DNA of 64,000 nt from Bacillota bacterium (lineage in GTDB: Bacteria; Bacillota; Clostridia; Lachnospirales; Lachnospiraceae): the NCBI GenBank assembly GCA_023392615.1, contig JAEVYT010000017.1, positions 248,001 to 312,000 of the forward strand, read 5' to 3'. Below, in pieces: positions 9,310 through 17,960 of the stretch. Under the pieces are notes generated by a model. That model was not told the origin of the DNA and searched no databases. It saw only the letters and a list, made by a program, of their open reading frames with translations. Each line of letters opens with the position of its first letter. The first letter of the stretch is position 1. A program made the translations under genes and the position numbers.

Positions 9310-9744
9310 AGTAAAATTTCCTTTCTTTTGTTTGGTACAGTATTTGATTTTGTAACCATTTCTGTAGTCATCTTTACTTTTTTAGTATAAATTGAAGTTC
9401 TAAACTCCTTGATTATGAGAAATAAAAAAGTATTAAACTTTCGTTTAATGTTTGTTTAAAGTAGCCATGATGTTGAAATAGCTTGTTTTTATAAAAACAG
9501 GCTAGGAAAAGTGGTTCAAATCAAACATTACGATAATTTAGGAATTGTTTAATAGTTTTTTAGTCATTATTTATCCTCGAGAGTTATGATTAGTACTATC
9601 AATAAAACAATTACATAAAAAAACGGAAGTAATTACATCGTAAAAAATGAAAAATAGGTTTTTACAGATGAGCCTAAAAACGATCTGTAGTGTTTTGATC
9701 GTTGGAATGATTATGGTGTTATAACAGTAATCTTGTTGTATAAT
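9310..9744. other. Intergenic region with two inverted repeats
   Basis: No intact gene. A terminator-like repeat lies at about 9480-9503, where AGCTTGTTTTT pairs with AAAAACAGGCT. A second inverted repeat, AACGATC/GATCGTT, lies around 9678-9703. The first 60 nt should contain the minus-strand promoter of the small membrane protein. Confidence 0.35.
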
Positions 9745-9896
9745 ATGTTTAAGGACAGATTCACCACGGTCAGGAACGCGTTGCATAAACAACAGGAAAT
9801 GCAATAACCTGTGAGAAATGTAAAGTGATAGATGTGGATTCAAAATCATGTGGTAATTGTAGTAATTCTATGATTAAGAATAACGAAGAAAAATAG
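9745..9896 (+). pseudogene. Decayed small zinc-ribbon protein
   Basis: The sequence starts with MFKDRFTTVRNALHKQQEM and then hits a stop. One frame away it continues as ITCEKCKVIDVDSKSCGNC and ends in NNEEK and a stop. Joined, this resembles the common short proteins with an N-terminal helix followed by a two-CxxC zinc ribbon (CEKC, then CGNC). A single frameshift near 9808 separates the halves. No strong ribosome binding site is visible. It is probably a relic. The reading depends on joining the frames and could be coincidence. Confidence 0.4.
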
Positions 9897-9959
9897 CTAG
9901 CGTTACAGAGTAGGAGTATACAGCCCTTCTCTGTTAAGCATATATCGAGGAGGAAGGCA

Positions 9960-11411
9960 GTGAATAAGGAATGTCAGAGCGTTAAGCGTAGAATTTTTAA
10001 ATCAAATACTTGCATGGTACTTGTTACACTAAGTCTATTTCTATTTGTACATTTGTTTGCAATTAGATTATTTGAGATGTCATATGAGGGAAATGAGATA
10101 AATTCATCAGAGCTAGCAGATAATTCGGATCAGGTAAAAAATATACTTACAAATTGGGAACCATCCGATGATGAAGATTCAATAAGACGTGTTTCAGAAC
10201 AACTTAAGGAATACGGTTTTAATGTGTGTTTAGAAGAAGACGGAAAGACAATCTATTCAAATGCAGATTTTTCGGTAGAAGATTTAACCAATGAAATTGG
10301 TCGATATATAAAGCAGGATGGTAAAGTTCACATATACGTACAAAACTATGTGACAGTGTTAACCAAAAGTGATCAGCATAAACAAATAAATGTATATGCA
10401 TTAGCAGGTGAATTTCGGGATTTTTGGAATCAAAAAAACAACTTTACAATAATTCTTATATTAGTGTTAATGGATGGTATCATTTGCATAGGTGCACTTT
10501 TGTGGATAAGTCGGATTTTTACAAAGAGATTAATAAAATATATAACAATTCCATTAGATGCCTTATCTGATGGAGCAAAACGAATAAAAGAAGAAAATTT
10601 TTCTGAGAAGGTTAAATACAAGGGAGATATTGAATTTGAAGAGGTCTGCGATGCTTTTAATCAGATGCAAGAGCATATTATTGAGGTTAATGCTGAAAAA
10701 GAAGCATATGAAAGAGCAAGAATTGATATGGTCTCAGGTATTTCTCATGATTTAAAGACGCCATTGACAGCAATACGAGGAACGATAAAAGGACTTCAAG
10801 ATGGAGTTGCTCAAACACCTGAGCTAAAAGCTAAGTTTCTTGATACGGCATATAGAAGAACTATAGATATGGATCAACTGTTAGAAAGATTATTTTATTT
10901 TTCAAAACTTGAAACAGGAAACATGCCACTATTTTTCGAAAAAATTGAATGGAAAGAATACTTGGAGAACTTTTGTAAAAAACATGACGTAGTCCTAGAA
11001 AAGAAAGTTCTTAATCTGAAATTAGATGATGTACAACAAGGTATATATTCGAATATTGATCGTGAACAAATGAATCGTATACTTGACAATCTGCTGGAGA
11101 ACAGTAAAAAATATGCTGAGGTAGATACTGTAAATGTTATTATTCGTACGTACTTGAGAGAATCATACTTTGTCTTAGAAGTTTCAGATAATGGTTATGG
11201 AGTTGCAAAAGAAAAGATAAATCATATTTTTGAACAGTTCTTTAGAGGCGATGAATCAAGAAATAAGAAAGAAGGTAATGGCTTAGGCCTTTATATTGTA
11301 AAATATCTTGTAGAAGCAATGGGTGGATCAGTTACCGCAGAAAACAGAGATGGACTTGTCGTACAGTTAAGTTTACCAATTATAGAGAAGGGTGATGAGT
11401 TAAATGAATGA
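9960..11411 (+). CDS. Sensor histidine kinase (HAMP, HisKA, HATPase)
   Basis: 483 residues starting at GTG 9960, which has GAGGAGGAAGG directly upstream. The order is: membrane helix 1 (about 16-38), an extracellular sensor region of about 120 residues, helix 2 (about 160-182), HAMP (185-240), H-box GISHDLKTPLTAIRG with His263 as the phosphorylation site, N-box RILDNLLENSKKYAE, and G-boxes SDNGYGVAKE and GNGLGLYIVKY. It is a complete kinase. Its 3' end overlaps the response regulator gene by 8 nt, so the two are translationally coupled; kinase first is the less common order. No dedicated target is next to it, so the stimulus is unknown. Confidence 0.93.
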   Translation: MNKECQSVKRRIFKSNTCMVLVTLSLFLFVHLFAIRLFEMSYEGNEINSSELADNSDQVKNILTNWEPSDDEDSIRRVSEQLKEYGFNVCLEEDGKTIYSNADFSVEDLTNEIGRYIKQDGKVHIYVQNYVTVLTKSDQHKQINVYALAGEFRDFWNQKNNFTIILILVLMDGIICIGALLWISRIFTKRLIKYITIPLDALSDGAKRIKEENFSEKVKYKGDIEFEEVCDAFNQMQEHIIEVNAEKEAYERARIDMVSGISHDLKTPLTAIRGTIKGLQDGVAQTPELKAKFLDTAYRRTIDMDQLLERLFYFSKLETGNMPLFFEKIEWKEYLENFCKKHDVVLEKKVLNLKLDDVQQGIYSNIDREQMNRILDNLLENSKKYAEVDTVNVIIRTYLRESYFVLEVSDNGYGVAKEKINHIFEQFFRGDESRNKKEGNGLGLYIVKYLVEAMGGSVTAENRDGLVVQLSLPIIEKGDELNE

Positions 11412-12114
11412 AAAGTTTAAAGTACTTATTATAGAAGATGATGAAGATATTAGTATGATAGAACAAACATATTTGGAAGCAAGCGGTTTTGAAACACTTA
11501 TTGTTAATGATGGAAATAAAGCAATATCAATATTGACAACGGAGAAATTTGATCTGATATTACTTGATCTCATGCTTCCGGGTAAAAGTGGTTATGAAAT
11601 ATGTAAAGAAATAAGGGTGGTGCTAGATATCCCCATACTTATGGTTACAGCTAGGACAGATTCAGTAGATAAAATCCGTGGGCTTGCATTAGGAGCTGAT
11701 GATTATATTGCTAAGCCATTTGATCCTGCTGAGCTTGTGGCAAGGGTTAATGCAAACATTAGGCAGTATACTAGAGTTGCAAAAGTGAATCAGATAGAAC
11801 AAAAGCAAAAGAATGATGAGGTATGCGTAGGTAATATACGAATTCTTTTGCAAGGATGGAAAGTATATAAAGGGGAACAAGAAATTCGTTTTCCAAACCG
11901 AGAATTTGAACTATTAAGTTTTATGGCTGAAAACCCTAATATTGTTTTCTCAAAAGAACAATTATTCGAGAAAATATGGGGTTATGAGTATGTTGGTGAT
12001 AGTGCCACAGTTATGGTGCATATTAACCGAATTCGTGAAAAAATTGAAGATGACAGCAAGAACCCCCAAATATTAGAGACAGTATGGGGTGCTGGATATC
12101 GCTTCAATAAATAA
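11404..12114 (+). CDS. OmpR-family response regulator
   Basis: 236 residues: receiver domain 1-120 and winged-helix Trans_reg_C domain from about 140 to 235. Phospho-acceptor is Asp55 in LILLDLMLPG; the acidic pocket is EDDED (11-15), the conserved Thr lies in MVTAR, and Lys104 in YIAKPFD. The DNA-binding part has FPNREFELLSFMAENP and ends GAGYRFNK. It is the cognate partner of the overlapping kinase gene. Confidence 0.94.
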   Translation: MNEKFKVLIIEDDEDISMIEQTYLEASGFETLIVNDGNKAISILTTEKFDLILLDLMLPGKSGYEICKEIRVVLDIPILMVTARTDSVDKIRGLALGADDYIAKPFDPAELVARVNANIRQYTRVAKVNQIEQKQKNDEVCVGNIRILLQGWKVYKGEQEIRFPNREFELLSFMAENPNIVFSKEQLFEKIWGYEYVGDSATVMVHINRIREKIEDDSKNPQILETVWGAGYRFNK

Positions 12115-12604
12115 CCTGAGTGGGGGGCTGAGTATAGGAAGATTTTTAGAATATCATATACTATACGTTGATGGTAGGATAAAGCACCAGTAATGACAAA
12201 TATCAGATAATAAAATGTCACCCCTGTAAAAAAGTATCAAAATTAAAAAATGTACGGAAGGGTACTTACTATTCCAACGGAGAACGGGATGTTTTACGTG
12301 TAATCTGCAGTAAGTGAATGTCAAATATGAGATATGCTAAAAAGCACGGCTATACAACAAGACAATTAAATTAGGACTTCATGTTAAAGGCTAATTTATA
12401 GTATGTTTATACTGATAATAAGTGAAATGTTAAGCCTAAGGACGCATGAGAAAGATTGAGTGAATAGCAGCCTTGTCTAGTGCTACCTTGAACAGTGTAT
12501 CGTGTACTATAAAAGGAAAGTGTTGTTCAACCATTTTGTGTGCTATAATTGAATAAGTTAGTGTATATACTCAATTTTTAAGTTTTTACATGCTGGAGGA
12601 TTTT
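12115..12604. other. Intergenic region with a zinc-ribbon-like remnant and the AraC-gene promoter
   Basis: No intact gene. An open stretch ending at 12317 reads KCHPCKKVSKLKNVRKG, then TYYSNGERDVLRVICSK and a stop. Spaced Cys residues and the SNGERDVLR stretch look like a phage-type zinc-ribbon protein remnant, without a start or ribosome binding site. An extended -10 element, TGCTATAAT, is at 12541-12549 with a weak -35 (TTGTTC, 12523-12528). It serves the AraC gene. GGAGGA at 12595-12600 is that gene's ribosome binding site. Confidence 0.4.
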
Positions 12605-13534
12605 ATGAGTAATAATATTCAACAATTACAGGAAGAGCTGGCGGAACTGATTGGTCGATATTCAGATTGTGAAGGAACACAGTCTACGAAAATACCATCC
12701 CTAAGTATTTCTTGTCATACAAAGCCATATTATTCGAATGGAATATTCAAGCCTTATAAGATAAATAAACCATCTATTTATATTGTTGTACAGGGCGTAA
12801 AAGATGTTACGGTTGGTGAAGAACATTTCAGATATGGTTCACCATACTATATGGTATCATCAATGGATTTACCAATTATTGCAGAAGTTCATGAAGCCTC
12901 AGTATTAAAACCAAATTTGTCTTTAAAAATAGAGTTTGCGCATAGTAGTATTTTAGAATTATTAAGTGCAGATGAACTCCAGATGAATATAAAGAAAAAA
13001 TCACAACGTAGCTTAAATGTAGCAAAATCAGATGCATCAATGTTGGATGCGGTAGTGCGGTTAGTTCGACTACTAGATAATCAGAATGACATACCCATTC
13101 TTTCTAGACTATATACGAAAGAAATATTATATAAAGTCCTTCATGGTGAACATGGAGAAGCGTTAAGGCAAATAGTAAGTGACGGAAGTCCGGCAGTTTA
13201 TATCCAGAAAGTGGTTCAATATATAGTGGAACATTATCAAGATACATTTAGCGTGGAAATGTTAGCGGATGTTGCCCAAATGAGTGTCCCATCATTATAT
13301 AGACATTTTAAGGAAATTACAGCGATGAGTCCTATCCAATTTCAAAAACAGTTACGACTACAAGAGGCTAGAAGATTATTACTTGATGAACCCTTGGATG
13401 TTGCAGAAGTTGCGTCAATCGTTGGATATGAGAGTACAACACAATTTATACGGGAATATTCTCGTATGTTTGGATCTTCCCCAAGAAAAGATATCAAACG
13501 CATTAAGAGACTGGAGCAAGAAGGGGAAACATAG
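12605..13534 (+). CDS. AraC-family transcriptional regulator (AraC_N type)
   Basis: 309 residues from ATG 12605. GGAGGA at 12595-12600 rules out the ATG at 12590, which lies inside it. The N-terminal half is the cupin-like AraC_N domain (SIYIVVQGVKDVTVGEEHF, YMVSSMDLPIIAEV), which senses a small ligand. The C-terminal half, about 205-300, has the two helix-turn-helix motifs (SVEMLADVAQMSVPSLYRHF and VAEVASIVGYESTTQFIREY, then SRMFGSSPRKD). Regulators of this subtype are commonly adjacent to aldo/keto reductase or other oxidoreductase genes, as here, so control of the next gene is the likely job. Confidence 0.88.
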   Translation: MSNNIQQLQEELAELIGRYSDCEGTQSTKIPSLSISCHTKPYYSNGIFKPYKINKPSIYIVVQGVKDVTVGEEHFRYGSPYYMVSSMDLPIIAEVHEASVLKPNLSLKIEFAHSSILELLSADELQMNIKKKSQRSLNVAKSDASMLDAVVRLVRLLDNQNDIPILSRLYTKEILYKVLHGEHGEALRQIVSDGSPAVYIQKVVQYIVEHYQDTFSVEMLADVAQMSVPSLYRHFKEITAMSPIQFQKQLRLQEARRLLLDEPLDVAEVASIVGYESTTQFIREYSRMFGSSPRKDIKRIKRLEQEGET

Positions 13535-13567
13535 ATGCTATAAAACTTAATATAATAAGATTAGAAG

Positions 13568-13600
13568 GCGTAATGATGGATACAGATCATTGCGCTTTTT
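13568..13600 (+). terminator. Intrinsic terminator after the AraC gene
   Basis: GCGTAATGAT (13568-13577) pairs with ATCATTGCGC (13586-13595) with one G-U pair, followed directly by TTTTT. Confidence 0.8.
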
Positions 13601-13699
13601 GCATTCAAATACATCTTCGAAACATCATTGATAGGATTAGGCAATTTATTGATGAGATCGTGCTACCACATATTCATGTTACGGATATAAAATAATCTT

Positions 13700-13725
13700 A
13701 ACCTCAAGCGATAATATTTGAGGTT
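13700..13725. promoter_or_regulatory. Inverted repeat upstream of the aldo/keto reductase gene
   Basis: AACCTCAA (13700-13707) and TTGAGGTT (13718-13725) are perfect arms around a 10-nt AT-rich centre, 45 nt before the reductase ATG. It could be the operator of the AraC regulator or a weak hairpin in the leader. AraC proteins usually bind direct repeats, so the link is uncertain. Confidence 0.35.
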
Positions 13726-13769
13726 GTCATTTGAAATATTGACACATAAAAGAAAATAGGAGGTAAAAT

Positions 13770-14825
13770 ATGCAATATATTAAACTTGGTAATTCTGGAC
13801 TTGAGGTATCACCGATCTGCATTGGATGTATGGGATTTGGAGATCCGTCCCTGGGGCATCCTACATGGGCGCTTGGAGAGGAAGGAAGTAAACCAATTGT
13901 GAAACATGCACTTGATGCGGGAATAAATTTCTTTGATACTGCAAATTTGTATTCACAAGGAACAAGTGAGGTTGTAATTGGTAAGCTTCTTAAGGAATAT
14001 GCAAAACGAGAAGAAGTGGTCATAGCTACAAAGTTAGGAGCGCCTACACGATCAGGTCCTAACTCATTTGGGCTATCACGTAAAGCAATCATGACTGAGA
14101 TTGATAATAGTTTGAAGCGACTTGGGACTGACTATATTGACTTGTACCAAATTCACCGGGCTGATCCGTTTACACCATGGGAAGAAACTTTGGAAGCACT
14201 CCACGATCTTGTTAAGATGGGGAAAGTTCGTTATTTGGGAGCATCTACAATGAGAGCCTGGCAGTTTGCTAAGGCACTTCACATACAGAAAACACACGGC
14301 CTGACACGCTTTATCTCAATGCAACATAATTACAATTTAGTCGCTCGCGAGGAAGAGAATGAAATGTTACCACTTTGTGAGGATGAGGGAATTCAGACAA
14401 TGATTTATAGTCCGCTGGCACGAGGGATTCTAGCTCGTTCATGGGGTGAAAAAACAGCACGTTCTGAATCCGAAGCCGGTGCTGCAAAATACTTTAAAGC
14501 AACTGCTGAAGCAGATGAAAAAATTGTCGCTGCGATAGGTCAAGTTGCAGAAGGACGAGGTGTAAGTCGAGCTGCGGTCTCCCTTGCATGGTTATATCGT
14601 AATCCAGTTGTTGCTGCCCCAATTGTAGGCGCATTAAAGACCAGTCATATAGACGAAGCGCTCAAGGCTATCGAGATCAACTTAACGAAGGAAGAAGCTA
14701 CTCTATTAGAAGCTGCATACACCCCTCGAATCGATGTGAATGTAAGAAATTCTGATCCAAAAGCAATCGCGCAAATGGCAGCTACGGTTGGAATTAAAAT
14801 TGCTCTACCTACAGAATCAAAGTAA
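13770..14825 (+). CDS. Aldo/keto reductase
   Basis: 351 residues, cytoplasmic, an NAD(P)H-dependent (beta/alpha)8 oxidoreductase acting on aldehydes, ketones or sugars. All four catalytic residues are visible: Asp56 and Tyr61 in FFDTANLYSQGTSE, Lys88 in IATKLG, and His129 in LYQIHRAD. The N-terminus (YIKLGNSGLEVSPICIGC) and the cofactor-binding end (AAPIVGALKTSHIDEAL) are family-typical. Strong AGGAGG precedes the ATG. It resembles the second reductase at 61.1 kb and shares the cysteine-containing GCMGFGDP or GCMSFGDP motif. The two have different regulators (AraC here, MerR there). The substrate cannot be read from the sequence. Confidence 0.93.
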   Translation: MQYIKLGNSGLEVSPICIGCMGFGDPSLGHPTWALGEEGSKPIVKHALDAGINFFDTANLYSQGTSEVVIGKLLKEYAKREEVVIATKLGAPTRSGPNSFGLSRKAIMTEIDNSLKRLGTDYIDLYQIHRADPFTPWEETLEALHDLVKMGKVRYLGASTMRAWQFAKALHIQKTHGLTRFISMQHNYNLVAREEENEMLPLCEDEGIQTMIYSPLARGILARSWGEKTARSESEAGAAKYFKATAEADEKIVAAIGQVAEGRGVSRAAVSLAWLYRNPVVAAPIVGALKTSHIDEALKAIEINLTKEEATLLEAAYTPRIDVNVRNSDPKAIAQMAATVGIKIALPTESK

Positions 14826-14905
14826 TAATACTTATATTTGGTAAAGGATATGCATTATGCAATATCTATACACGGGTTCGATTAATGTTCCCTTTACAAT
14901 TTTGG

Positions 14906-14946
14906 CTCCCCACCATTGTGATTGTTCGATGGTAGGGAGTTTCTTA
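14906..14946 (+). terminator. Intrinsic terminator after the aldo/keto reductase gene
   Basis: CTCCCCACCAT (14906-14916) pairs with ATGGTAGGGAG (14929-14939), one mismatch, followed by TTTCTTAT. Confidence 0.75.
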
Positions 14947-15076
14947 TATAATTCATTTCGACAAACATTGGAAGAGGTGATATAATCAAATTTGTAATAT
15001 ATGGAAAAATTCAATTTTGATAGTTTGTGTTAAATGTTTTTTATTAATCAATTAACATAGTTGATAAGGAGAGATT

Positions 15077-17794
15077 ATGAAAATACTTACAAATTTAAGA
15101 TTTAAGGGGGAGTTTCGTGACTATCAGAAAAATGTTCTTGAACATTCTGAACAATATCTAAAGAACGGTAAAATTCATATCGTGGCTGCACCTGGAAGCG
15201 GCAAAACTACACTTGGAATTGAGCTGATTTGTAAGTTACAGAGCCCCGCATTGATACTCTCACCTACTGTCACGATTCGCCAACAATGGGGCGAAAGAAT
15301 TGTTGACAGCTTTCTTCCTACTAACGAAGATGCTACTGATTATTTATCATATAATATACACAAACCATCCCTGATAACATCGATCACTTATCAGGCTCTT
15401 TATGCTGCTTTTAATAAGCTTTCAATGAAAGAAGAAATTGACGATGAAAACTTGTATAATAATGATATTATTGATTTCTCAGATTTTGAATTACTCGAGG
15501 TTGTTAAAAATTCCAATATAAAAACAATTTGCCTAGATGAAGCACATCACCTAAAAAACGAATGGCAAAAAGCATTGGAATGTTTTATAGCTGCACTTGG
15601 TAAGCAAATCACGATAATTGCATTGACTGCCACACCACCTTATGATAGCACTCCAAACGAATGGAAGAAGTATAATGATCTTTGTGGTGATATAGATGAA
15701 GAAATTTATGTGCCACAGTTAGTTTCACAACAAACTCTTTGCCCTCATCAAGATTATATCTATTTCAATTATCCAACATACGAAGAGACACAAATATTTA
15801 ACCAATACAAGCAAAAGGCGATATCCTGCACACAGGATATTTTACATAGCCAGCTCTTTGATGATGTTCTGTCAAAATCTGGGCTGTTAACTGATTTTCA
15901 GGGAAAAGAAGAATGTATTCTTGAAAATGCAAAAGGATTTATAGCGCTCCTTTGTCTGGTAAAATATCGTGGCATAAAATTGCCGAAAAAACTAATAAAG
16001 CTGGTTTCTCCGAGTGGAACGCTACCAACGTTTTCTCTTGTTTATGCAGAAACTGCCTTTCAGTTTATTATTGATACTCCAGCCATATTTTCTGATGAAA
16101 TTTCATTTCAATTGAATAATATACTCTCGGAAAATTCTTTGATAGAGAAAAAGCAAGTGCAACTAAATTCAAATGATAAAATTAATAAGCTTTTATTGTC
16201 ATCAACAGGAAAACTAAATAGTATTAACAACATAGTACAAAGTGAATTAAATAACCTAAAAAAAGATTTAAGAATGTTAATTCTTACAGATTATATTAAA
16301 AAGGATCTATTGAAAATCATCGGAAGTGATGAAGCAATTACAACTTTGGGTACGGTACCAATATTTGAGTCAGTGCGTAGAAGTTGTGGAGATCAAGTTG
16401 ACATAGTGCTTTTATCTGGACAGTTGGTAATCATTCCAAAAGATATATTGCCGGGAATAGCAACGATTGCCGAAAATAAAAATGTTATATACACTTCCAA
16501 AGAACTTGAAAACAGTAATTACATTGAAATTAATTTTAGCGGCTCAAGTAAGAATAAAGTAGCAATTATAACCGAAGCTTTTGGGAAGGGGTTAATTCAA
16601 GTACTTGTGGGAACAAAATCATTGCTAGGTGAAGGATGGGATTCTCCCTGTATCAATTCGCTTATTCTTGCCAGTTTTGTAGGAAGCTTTGTATTGTCTA
16701 ATCAAATGCGTGGTCGAGCCATAAGGGTTGATGAAAACGCTCCCAAAAAGGTTTCAAACATATGGCATTTAGTAACTGTTGAACCGGAACTTGTATTTGA
16801 GAAGAAGGCTATACAATTACTGCTTAAACCAATTTATGAAGATCATAACACACTTATAAGTGATGATTATGAGACTTTAAAGCGTCGGTTCAATTGCTTT
16901 TTAGCACCAGCCTATTCAAAGAATATAATTGAGAACGGTATTGAACGGCTTGATATAATAAAACCACCTTATGATGAGAGTGGCATTACACAGATTAACA
17001 AACATATGCTTGAACTATCATCAAATAGAGCGGATGTTACCAATCGCTGGAATAGTACGCTAGGTGGCACGAATTATACTGAAATTCTTGAAATGGATGA
17101 ATTTCCAAAGTCTGTACAACCGCGAGGGTTCTTATTTGTAAATATACTTTCAGAAATGTTTTTGTTCATAGCTATAAATATAGTTATTCAAAATGGGCTT
17201 CATTCTATTTTACAAAGTACGAATTCCCTGCCAGGGCTGATACTTGGAGTTCTTTTTTTTGCAGTACTTGGATATTTATTCATCATAGGAATAATTAAAT
17301 TGTTTCATTATTTTTCACCAAAGAAAACAATAGAAACACTATCCGACTGTATTTTAAACACGCTTAAGGATATTCGCGAGATAGAAAGTAAAGATGCTAA
17401 GGTTCAAATAAACTCTGATCACTTAGGGACATGCATATATTCATGCTTAACAAATGCAACGATGCACGAAAAATATGTGTTCGCTGAGGCGATGCGAGAA
17501 TTACTTTCATCAATTTACAATCCACGTTATATTTTAATAAAGACTTATGGTATTACAAAATTTTCAAAGCTGCAATACTCTCACAGCTATGCCTGTCCTT
17601 CTGTTATCGCTACTCGAAAAGAAAATGTAGAGATTTTAGCTACATATCTCAAAAAATATACTGGAAAATTTTCTCCTTTTTATACACGAAACGAAACTGG
17701 AAGAAAAGTATTGCTTAAGTGCCGAAAAAGATCATACATCAACCTTAATGAAGATATCATAAGAAGAAAAAAAGTAACGAATATTTGGGAATAG
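15077..17794 (+). CDS. SF2 (DEAH-type) helicase with two predicted membrane helices
   Basis: 905 residues. The first 600 form a two-lobed superfamily 2 helicase: FRDYQKNV (Q-like motif), AAPGSGKTT Walker A at 37-45, CLDEAHH motif II at 152-158, ALTATPP motif III at 182-188, and NQMRGRAIRVDE motif VI near 545. About 685-708 and 718-742 are strongly hydrophobic (FLFVNILSEMFLFIAIN, LILGVLFFAVLGYLFIIG) and should span the membrane. A C-terminal domain of about 160 residues follows (TNATMHEKYVFAEAMREL, YNPRYILIKTYG). AAGGAGA precedes the ATG. It is a single gene with no partner. A membrane-tethered SF2 helicase is unusual. A role in defence against foreign DNA is possible, but no sequence motif proves it. 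Confidence 0.85.
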   Translation: MKILTNLRFKGEFRDYQKNVLEHSEQYLKNGKIHIVAAPGSGKTTLGIELICKLQSPALILSPTVTIRQQWGERIVDSFLPTNEDATDYLSYNIHKPSLITSITYQALYAAFNKLSMKEEIDDENLYNNDIIDFSDFELLEVVKNSNIKTICLDEAHHLKNEWQKALECFIAALGKQITIIALTATPPYDSTPNEWKKYNDLCGDIDEEIYVPQLVSQQTLCPHQDYIYFNYPTYEETQIFNQYKQKAISCTQDILHSQLFDDVLSKSGLLTDFQGKEECILENAKGFIALLCLVKYRGIKLPKKLIKLVSPSGTLPTFSLVYAETAFQFIIDTPAIFSDEISFQLNNILSENSLIEKKQVQLNSNDKINKLLLSSTGKLNSINNIVQSELNNLKKDLRMLILTDYIKKDLLKIIGSDEAITTLGTVPIFESVRRSCGDQVDIVLLSGQLVIIPKDILPGIATIAENKNVIYTSKELENSNYIEINFSGSSKNKVAIITEAFGKGLIQVLVGTKSLLGEGWDSPCINSLILASFVGSFVLSNQMRGRAIRVDENAPKKVSNIWHLVTVEPELVFEKKAIQLLLKPIYEDHNTLISDDYETLKRRFNCFLAPAYSKNIIENGIERLDIIKPPYDESGITQINKHMLELSSNRADVTNRWNSTLGGTNYTEILEMDEFPKSVQPRGFLFVNILSEMFLFIAINIVIQNGLHSILQSTNSLPGLILGVLFFAVLGYLFIIGIIKLFHYFSPKKTIETLSDCILNTLKDIREIESKDAKVQINSDHLGTCIYSCLTNATMHEKYVFAEAMRELLSSIYNPRYILIKTYGITKFSKLQYSHSYACPSVIATRKENVEILATYLKKYTGKFSPFYTRNETGRKVLLKCRKRSYINLNEDIIRRKKVTNIWE

Positions 17795-17871
17795 GTGATG
17801 TAGATAAGAACCAAATCCATCACTCTGCCTGCTTACAACTAAGGTTAATCATTGCTTTAAAGATCAATATA

Positions 17872-17930
17872 TGTACCCGTGTACACATTATTGTGTATTG
17901 CCAATTACTTTCCAATTAGTAATAATAATT
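17872..17930 (+). promoter_or_regulatory. Operator box and promoter of the GH51-LacI operon
   Basis: TGTAC-CCGT-GTACA at 17872-17885 has perfect 5-bp arms. Twelve nt later comes TTGCCA (17898-17903) as a possible -35 and, after 17 nt, AATAAT (17921-17926) as a possible -10. The same box at the same distance occurs before the ABC importer gene at 20.7 kb. Confidence 0.6.
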
Positions 17931-17960
17931 AAGAATGTACTTATTTTACGGGAGGATAAT

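Noticed and set aside
9571..9849. Minus-strand 92-codon frame between the membrane protein and the kinase genes
   Set aside because: No ribosome binding site and low-complexity residue content; the plus strand here carries a zinc-ribbon relic instead.
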